The translations under genes were made by a program, and so were the position numbers. Shown piece after piece: positions 58,902-64,000 of a stretch of DNA of 64,000 bases (its first letter is position 1; every line of letters starts with the position of its first letter). Below the pieces are notes generated by a model, which had not been told where the DNA came from, did no database searches, and saw only the letters and a program-made list of their open reading frames with translations. The stretch covers positions 3,720,001 to 3,784,000 of the forward strand of contig NZ_CP019966.1 in assembly GCF_003031265.1 (NCBI RefSeq), given 5' to 3'. This stretch comes from Rhodopseudomonas palustris (GTDB lineage Bacteria > Pseudomonadota > Alphaproteobacteria > Rhizobiales > Xanthobacteraceae).

Positions 58902-59762
58902 GTGTCGGGATTGAAGCAAATGCTGCGTGCACCCTGGGTGTGGCGGGCGCGGGCACGCGACCGCATCGTCGCGCAGCGCGACGTGCCGACGCTGGCCGTG
59001 GTGGCGATCTTCCGCGAAGAGGCGCCGTTCCTCGACGAATGGCTGCGTTTCCACGAGGCCGTCGGCGTCGGTCATTTCTACCTTTACAACAATTTCAGCA
59101 CCGACCATTTCCGCGACGTGCTGGCGCCGTGGATCGCGCGCGGCCTGGTGACGCTGACCGATTGGCCGGTCGAGGTCGGGCAGCTGCCGGCGTATCGCCA
59201 CTGCATCAAGCAGCACATGCTGGACGCAAAGTGGATGGCGTTCATCGACATCGACGAGTTTCTGTTCTCGCCGGTCGCCGACAAGGTCACCGACGTGCTC
59301 AGCCGGTTCGACGGCGCGCCCGCGGTCGGCGTGTTCTCGCCGTATTTCGGCTCGGCCGGCCACGAGCAGCGGCCGCCGGTGCCGATCAGCCGCGCCTTCA
59401 CCAAGCGCTCGCCGCTATCGAAGATCTCGGCCAAGACCATCGCCAACCCGCGCTGGATCCGCGCCATCCGCAACGTGCATCTCTACAAATACTGGCGGGG
59501 CGAAACCATCGACACCATGGGCCGGCCGTTCCAGGGCGACCGCCCGGTGCTCGACCTGCTCAGGCTCAATCACTACTGGTCGCGCTCACTGTCGGACCTG
59601 CAGACCAAGATCCAGCGCGGCGACGCCTCGACTCCGGTGCCGCGCGACAGCGACTGGCATTTCGCCGCCGAGAAGGACATGAACGCCGAAGACGACGCCT
59701 CGATCCTGCCGGTGCTGGACCGGGTGTTCGGCAAGGCGGAGGACGCGGCGAAAGTGGGGTGA
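58902..59762 (+). CDS. glycosyltransferase family 92 (DUF23) protein
   Basis: 286 aa with a GT-A type fold. PTLAVVAIFREEAPFLDEWLRFHEAVGVGHFYLYNNFSTD, then the DxD-like KWMAFIDIDEFLFSP for nucleotide-sugar binding, and RLNHYWSRSLSDLQTKI near the end match bacterial GT92/DUF23 members. It has no signal or membrane segment, so it is a cytoplasmic transferase for a surface glycan. The GTG at 58902 follows AAGGAGCGAGCG. Usually near polysaccharide genes, but here it stands beside a stress protein gene and a GNAT gene. Confidence 0.88.
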   Translation: MSGLKQMLRAPWVWRARARDRIVAQRDVPTLAVVAIFREEAPFLDEWLRFHEAVGVGHFYLYNNFSTDHFRDVLAPWIARGLVTLTDWPVEVGQLPAYRHCIKQHMLDAKWMAFIDIDEFLFSPVADKVTDVLSRFDGAPAVGVFSPYFGSAGHEQRPPVPISRAFTKRSPLSKISAKTIANPRWIRAIRNVHLYKYWRGETIDTMGRPFQGDRPVLDLLRLNHYWSRSLSDLQTKIQRGDASTPVPRDSDWHFAAEKDMNAEDDASILPVLDRVFGKAEDAAKVG

Positions 59763-59787
59763 GGCCGCACGCCGCGACACGCATCGC

Positions 59788-60243
59788 ATGGCCGCGCTGA
59801 TCCGGCGCGGCACGCCCGCCGATGTCGACGCAATCACCGACCTGACGATGCGCGCCTACAGCAAATGGCTGGCGCTGATCGACTACAAACCGCTGCCGAT
59901 GCTCGCCGACTACGCGGTCGCGATCCGCGAGCATCGCTTCGAACTGCTGGAAGCAGACGGCACCCTCGCCGCGCTGATCGAAACCGAACTCCGCGTTGAC
60001 GATCTGCTGATCGTCAACGTCGCGGTGTCGCCCGACGCCCAGAAACGCGGCTACGGCCGCCGCCTGATGGACCTCGCCGAACAAATCGCTACTGAGGCCG
60101 GCCGCTCGACACTGCGGCTCTACACCAACGAACGCTTCGAAGAGAACATCCGGCTGTACGCATCGCTCGGCTATGCCCACGAGCGGCTGGAAACCCGCGC
60201 CAACGGGGCACGGGTGGTGCATATGGTGAAGCGGTTGGGGTAG
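59788..60243 (+). CDS. GNAT-family N-acetyltransferase
   Basis: 151 aa. Acetyl-CoA site VNVAVSPDAQKRGYGRRLMDLAEQIA (V-x2-Q-x3-G-x-G/A), and the C-terminal LYTNERFEENIRLYASLGYAHERLE characteristic of the family. The substrate is unknown. The ATG at 59788 is 25 bp after the glycosyltransferase stop, so it may be co-transcribed. It ends 105 bp before the giant STAND gene of the accessory region. Confidence 0.9.
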   Translation: MAALIRRGTPADVDAITDLTMRAYSKWLALIDYKPLPMLADYAVAIREHRFELLEADGTLAALIETELRVDDLLIVNVAVSPDAQKRGYGRRLMDLAEQIATEAGRSTLRLYTNERFEENIRLYASLGYAHERLETRANGARVVHMVKRLG

Positions 60244-60348
60244 CGGCAATTACCCACTTTCTTGCCCCCAAAAATATTAGGTATGGGATACGGAAAAGTC
60301 ACAGCCGCTCAACGCGGCACCGGCAGACCATCGCCCCCTCAGGACATA

Positions 60349-63300
60349 TCACTCCTCCCACTCCTCCGCCTGCTTGAGTGATCTCTCGATATCACGCGTC
60401 GCATCCTTCAGAAGTGCGTCGTACAGCTCAAACGAAGGCGAGAAACGGGGGAGAGTGGCTAGAATCTCCTCGCACTTCTTCTTTGTCTCAAGGTCGCGCG
60501 GCATCGGCTGTCCCGCAACACCCGATCGCAATCCGCTAATGGCCGAACGGTACAAGGCACTGATTGCCCCCTTTTGCGCGTCTGAGCTAATCATTTTCGC
60601 CCGTTCAAGAAGGCGCCCAACAAAACCGACCTGCCTGAACACAAAATCCGGATCAGCTTCGGCAAGGATGCCTGCAATCAGTGCAATATCGGTCGCATCA
60701 CCGGCTTTGACCCAATTGTCGAGGAAGTCGACTGTCTCGCCTTCGTAGGGGCCAAACATGGCCTCGAACAATTCCCGCGAGCGATATTGGAATGAGAAGG
60801 GTCTATCCTTCGCCTCCTTCATCCAGTTTGCCAGCATGACAAGCAACTCGCCGCAAACGTCCGACTGCCTGAATTTCAGAGGAACGCTTCCGTACGGCCC
60901 ATGGTTTACCGGCCGGAAGCTCCAATCCTCCATTCCTGCTGCCTCCACCCGCTTCATCAGAAACTGTGCGGTCTCTCTCGGAAACACCTGCGATGCATGA
61001 GCAAGGAATGTCTCGATCCAGTGATCTTCGAGATTAGGAAGCGGCATGATCTTCTCGAAGAGCATCAGCACATCCTCAATCTTCAGCACCCCAAAGCCAA
61101 GGAGTTGCTCCCAGGCGAAGATCGTGAACAGTTCGCTTGCAAGCCCCTTCGAGTCCCCGATCTTGGCAAGCCGAGTAAATTCCAGGGCGAGGTCCGGCCG
61201 CGCTTTGGCAACCGAACGGACCGCCGCAATCGCACCCCCAACGACCTGCGCACTTTCATGAACGAGCAGGAGACGCAAGACGTCGAGTTCCTTTTCGCCC
61301 CACTGCTCAGTTCTGAGGATTCGTGCCAGCGCATGCGCCACTTCCGCGAGAAGCGGTGGCTGGCCGGCGGCAACAAGCTGCGCAATCAGCGTCCTGGTCT
61401 CGTCTGGATCAGTGTTCCAGATGGTGCTGAGAGCCGTCGAGACGAAGCCTCGGGTTTCGGAAGCCTCGTGCCTTATTGCATCATGAATGGTCGCTCTTGC
61501 GAAGTCCGTTGAAGCCGCAATCAAGGTGCCATAGACGGCGTGAGGTGCGCCGGGTTTGTCCATACTGACGCGAATTCTCTCAAGCAGTTGGGCTATATAT
61601 GCGTGAAGCTCTTCTGTAACCGGATGAGCGGCAAACAGGTCACTTGCCAACCGCTCAAGATGGGCTGCCCATTTTTTTTCATAATCATTTGGGTCAAAGC
61701 GACCGAGATCAGCGTCGTACCCACCAATCAGAACGGCAATCGTACGAAACTCCAGTGTATTTGGGAGGCTCTTCTTGATCCGACGAGCCACCTCGGCCGT
61801 CTTTCCTCGACCATAATTCGCGTGCCAAGAAACCGAACGCCATACCGCGAGCGCGACGAGGGGATCGACCGCTCCAGCTTGAAGGACGCCCTCAAGCCTC
61901 TTCATGTGATCGAGGAAGATTCCAGTCCAGGATTCGCGCGTCTTCTCGGGTACAGTGGCGCCGAACAGGCCCATCGGGTAGCGGAACGCATCGGCCAGAG
62001 AGTTAGCGGCTAAAACCCCCACCCGTACATCTTTCCCAGTTAGCAATTCCACCAACGCATCGAATGCCTTCTCGCGTAGCGGCTTCACAAAGGCCGAGGA
62101 CACATAGAAAGGACCGAACGACATCGCGGACTGCTTGAACTCGGTCGTATGCCCCTCTGTCTTGAAGATTGTCCGAAGGATGTCGATGGGAGAGTAAACA
62201 CGGGCCCAGGAGTCCGGCGTCTTCATCAAGCCAATGGCAAACTCGACGATCTCTTCGTTGTACTCGAAGGGTTTGTTGGGCCGCACCTCGCACATTTCGG
62301 CGAGGATCCGGATGGGGTGGTCGGGGGCCGAGTGAAGTTCCCGCTTGTCGTCCTTGCCGAGCTCCCAAAGATCTTCGCAAACGCGGTCAAGATATTGAAG
62401 ATTGTATCCTGCTAGACGAAGAACTCCCGCCAACTGTCCAAGATACAGGCCTCGACGAATAAGATCTTCGACGAAATCAAGTGCCTTCGCCGGCTGATAG
62501 TATGCAACGGCTTTCACTGCATTGATGTGAGGGTCACCGTGCTCATGCTGTGGCTTCAATCTACGCCAGACGCCATCGATCAACCTGCTATTGCTGGTGT
62601 CTCCATTGGCACGCCGCCAATCGAGCTTGCCCAGGTTGACGAGAAGATGCTCTCCGTATTTGCGCGGATCGGCCACATCGAAGACCTGCTCTGCGTAGCC
62701 TGTAGATCCCCCTTCTGGGCCCACACAATGCTCTTCAATCAAGTAGTCCGCCAAGACGTCGGGGGAGAGGCGATAGCGGGCGCCACGTTTGAAGATGACG
62801 CCGGCTTCTGTAAGCATACGGATGAGGCGCATCGCTTCATGCACTTTGATCTGCTCCATCTGCTCAATGAGTTGATGAAGAGACGTGTCCTCCGGATGGA
62901 AGGGCTGCACTAAGGCAAGTACGCGAAGGATGGCTTTGATATTTGCTGCATCGCTTTTCGTACCAATTTCACCGGCAATGACATCGCGAAATCTCCCGAA
63001 GAGCAGCTTTCTGAATGAATCCTCGTGCTGAGCGAAATCAAAGTTAAGCTTCTGTTTCGCGACGATCTGAGCTCCCACGACTGTGGCAAGCGGGCAATCT
63101 CGGGTGACAGCCGCGATCGACTTGGCCAGCCCCTCAGGCCCGGAGTACTTGGCAAGCACCTGCTTCGCCAGTTCTTCCGTTTCTTCAAGGGAAAGCGGGG
63201 CTAAATTGACCCTCCGGACCTTGTCCCCGACCAGGGAAAACGTGCTGGCCTGCGATTCGAGGTAGGTGAGGCCGTAGGGACGCAAGGCCAGCAGTAATCT

Positions 63301-63999
63301 CGCCTCGTTGGACGGGGCTGCCGCATACTGAAACAGAAGCCCTAAGTCATCCTGGTCGTGAGCATCATCGACCACGAGAAGTTTCGGGCGATCCCCAAGA
63401 TCTTCAAGACTCTTTTTGGACAGCGAGGCGTTTCTTGACAGATGGCGAACGACAGTTTCGGGATGCGCGGCCTCATATTCTTGGACGGCTTGCTTCAGTA
63501 GCTTCGATTTGCCCGAACCTCCTGTGCCGGACAGTATGACGACTGCGACGCTATCGTCATCTAGAGCACTGCGCATATGCGTGAGGTCGTGCTGCCGCCC
63601 CACTAGGACCCATTCATGGTTGAAGAGACCCTCTGGGCTTTCAAAAGGTGAAAAGAATTCCGCTGTCGTTTCCCAAGGGCTGGCTTGGTCTTCTCCTAAG
63701 AGGGCAAAGCGCTGCCCTCGAAAAAAGATGTCGACCAGACGGATCTGCTCCTCCTTTGGGAGTTGACGGATCATGTGCGAGATATCCTCGCGATCCCAAA
63801 TCTCCCAATCAGGTTCAGTTTGAAGCTCGGCGCGCTCCTTGGGACTGGCCACTTTGGTCAGGAGCAGCACCTTTTTCGACGCGGCCACGGTATGGGCGTT
63901 CACCGCAGTTCGAACCTTTCCGGGGCCGAAGTTGATCACTCTCTTGCATTGAAAGCTGTGGGAATTGCCGTCGGCAAGATGGACTGTAATGTCCACACC
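60349..63999 (-). CDS. PD-(D/E)XK-like nuclease / STAND NTPase / helical-repeat protein, N-terminus outside window
   Basis: At least 1,215 aa and open at the window edge. Residues 1-75 look like the tail of a PD-(D/E)XK (Mrr-like) nuclease: an Asp at position 2 in DITVHLADG, then SFQCKR, matching the D-(x)n-QxK pattern. WDREDISHMI then leads to a STAND-type P-loop: Walker A GTGGSGKSK (157-164) and Walker B KLLVVDDAHD (205-214), with the sensor helices ALRPYGL and EEHC typical of such NTPases. The remaining 850 residues are all-helical, with repeats of about 35-50 residues. This is the layout of Avs-like anti-phage sensors, which cut DNA after detecting a phage protein. The gene is markedly richer in A and T than its neighbours. 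The N-terminus and upstream genes are needed to confirm. Confidence 0.75.
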   Translation of the reverse strand, partial: GVDITVHLADGNSHSFQCKRVINFGPGKVRTAVNAHTVAASKKVLLLTKVASPKERAELQTEPDWEIWDREDISHMIRQLPKEEQIRLVDIFFRGQRFALLGEDQASPWETTAEFFSPFESPEGLFNHEWVLVGRQHDLTHMRSALDDDSVAVVILSGTGGSGKSKLLKQAVQEYEAAHPETVVRHLSRNASLSKKSLEDLGDRPKLLVVDDAHDQDDLGLLFQYAAAPSNEARLLLALRPYGLTYLESQASTFSLVGDKVRRVNLAPLSLEETEELAKQVLAKYSGPEGLAKSIAAVTRDCPLATVVGAQIVAKQKLNFDFAQHEDSFRKLLFGRFRDVIAGEIGTKSDAANIKAILRVLALVQPFHPEDTSLHQLIEQMEQIKVHEAMRLIRMLTEAGVIFKRGARYRLSPDVLADYLIEEHCVGPEGGSTGYAEQVFDVADPRKYGEHLLVNLGKLDWRRANGDTSNSRLIDGVWRRLKPQHEHGDPHINAVKAVAYYQPAKALDFVEDLIRRGLYLGQLAGVLRLAGYNLQYLDRVCEDLWELGKDDKRELHSAPDHPIRILAEMCEVRPNKPFEYNEEIVEFAIGLMKTPDSWARVYSPIDILRTIFKTEGHTTEFKQSAMSFGPFYVSSAFVKPLREKAFDALVELLTGKDVRVGVLAANSLADAFRYPMGLFGATVPEKTRESWTGIFLDHMKRLEGVLQAGAVDPLVALAVWRSVSWHANYGRGKTAEVARRIKKSLPNTLEFRTIAVLIGGYDADLGRFDPNDYEKKWAAHLERLASDLFAAHPVTEELHAYIAQLLERIRVSMDKPGAPHAVYGTLIAASTDFARATIHDAIRHEASETRGFVSTALSTIWNTDPDETRTLIAQLVAAGQPPLLAEVAHALARILRTEQWGEKELDVLRLLLVHESAQVVGGAIAAVRSVAKARPDLALEFTRLAKIGDSKGLASELFTIFAWEQLLGFGVLKIEDVLMLFEKIMPLPNLEDHWIETFLAHASQVFPRETAQFLMKRVEAAGMEDWSFRPVNHGPYGSVPLKFRQSDVCGELLVMLANWMKEAKDRPFSFQYRSRELFEAMFGPYEGETVDFLDNWVKAGDATDIALIAGILAEADPDFVFRQVGFVGRLLERAKMISSDAQKGAISALYRSAISGLRSGVAGQPMPRDLETKKKCEEILATLPRFSPSFELYDALLKDATRDIERSLKQAEEWEE

Positions 64000-64000
64000 G

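Overview
The window looks like chromosome of a high-GC alphaproteobacterium of the Bradyrhizobium/Rhodopseudomonas group, most likely Rhodopseudomonas. The signs are strongly GC-biased third codon positions, a Porin_2-type outer-membrane porin, DUF2336, DUF3126 and PAS_5 proteins, CtrA-type TTAA-N7-TTAA boxes, and short extragenic palindromes of the attccggg...ccccggaat type. No rRNA, tRNA or CRISPR array was seen. Identifications come from reading motifs, not from searches.

Layout. 1-4450 is accessory: the right part of a frameshifted IS481-family element, then two AT-richer genes of unknown function (a 424-aa soluble protein and a 494-aa membrane protein) and a perfect 27-bp inverted repeat. 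4450-9200 holds an atypical SDR, two small proteins, a receiver/HPt pair and a DUF2336 protein. 9287-14693 is one functional block: a NitT/TauT-type ABC importer (permease, binding protein, ATPase), a tandem nitrilase-superfamily protein whose second domain lacks the catalytic cysteine, and a LysR regulator. 14.7-25.2 kb has a transglycosylase-like protein, hisI, folE, a NifU-like scaffold, yidD, an ArsB-type transporter, a cold-shock gene with terminator, and a TetR/O-methyltransferase divergon with a clear operator. 25-35 kb carries an MFS transporter, thrS, a nitroreductase that seems to start with ATT, a Tat-type amidohydrolase and a large PAS-GGDEF-EAL protein. 35-42 kb has a secreted protein, a patatin-like phospholipase and an iron-uptake cluster (TonB receptor, PepSY membrane protein, small membrane protein) facing a TetR gene across a near-perfect operator. 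42-60 kb holds CBS, rhomboid, PAS_5, Crp/Fnr, double-PilZ, transglutaminase-like protease, MarR, porin, an Rmf/CrpP-like micro-protein, gamma carbonic anhydrase-like protein, cysE and assorted housekeeping genes.

From 60.3 kb to the right edge lies one very large AT-richer gene. It encodes a PD-(D/E)XK-like nuclease remnant, a STAND-type P-loop NTPase and a long helical region, the architecture of Avs-like anti-phage sensors. Its N-terminus lies outside the window.

A regulatory theme runs through the window. Three exact CtrA boxes (15804, 43900, 51763) and several one-mismatch boxes sit upstream of the receiver/HPt pair, the DUF2336 gene, the transglycosylase divergon, the GGDEF-EAL gene, the PAS_5 gene, the PilZ gene and a small membrane protein. 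This suggests a cell-cycle/motility/c-di-GMP regulon scattered over the segment.
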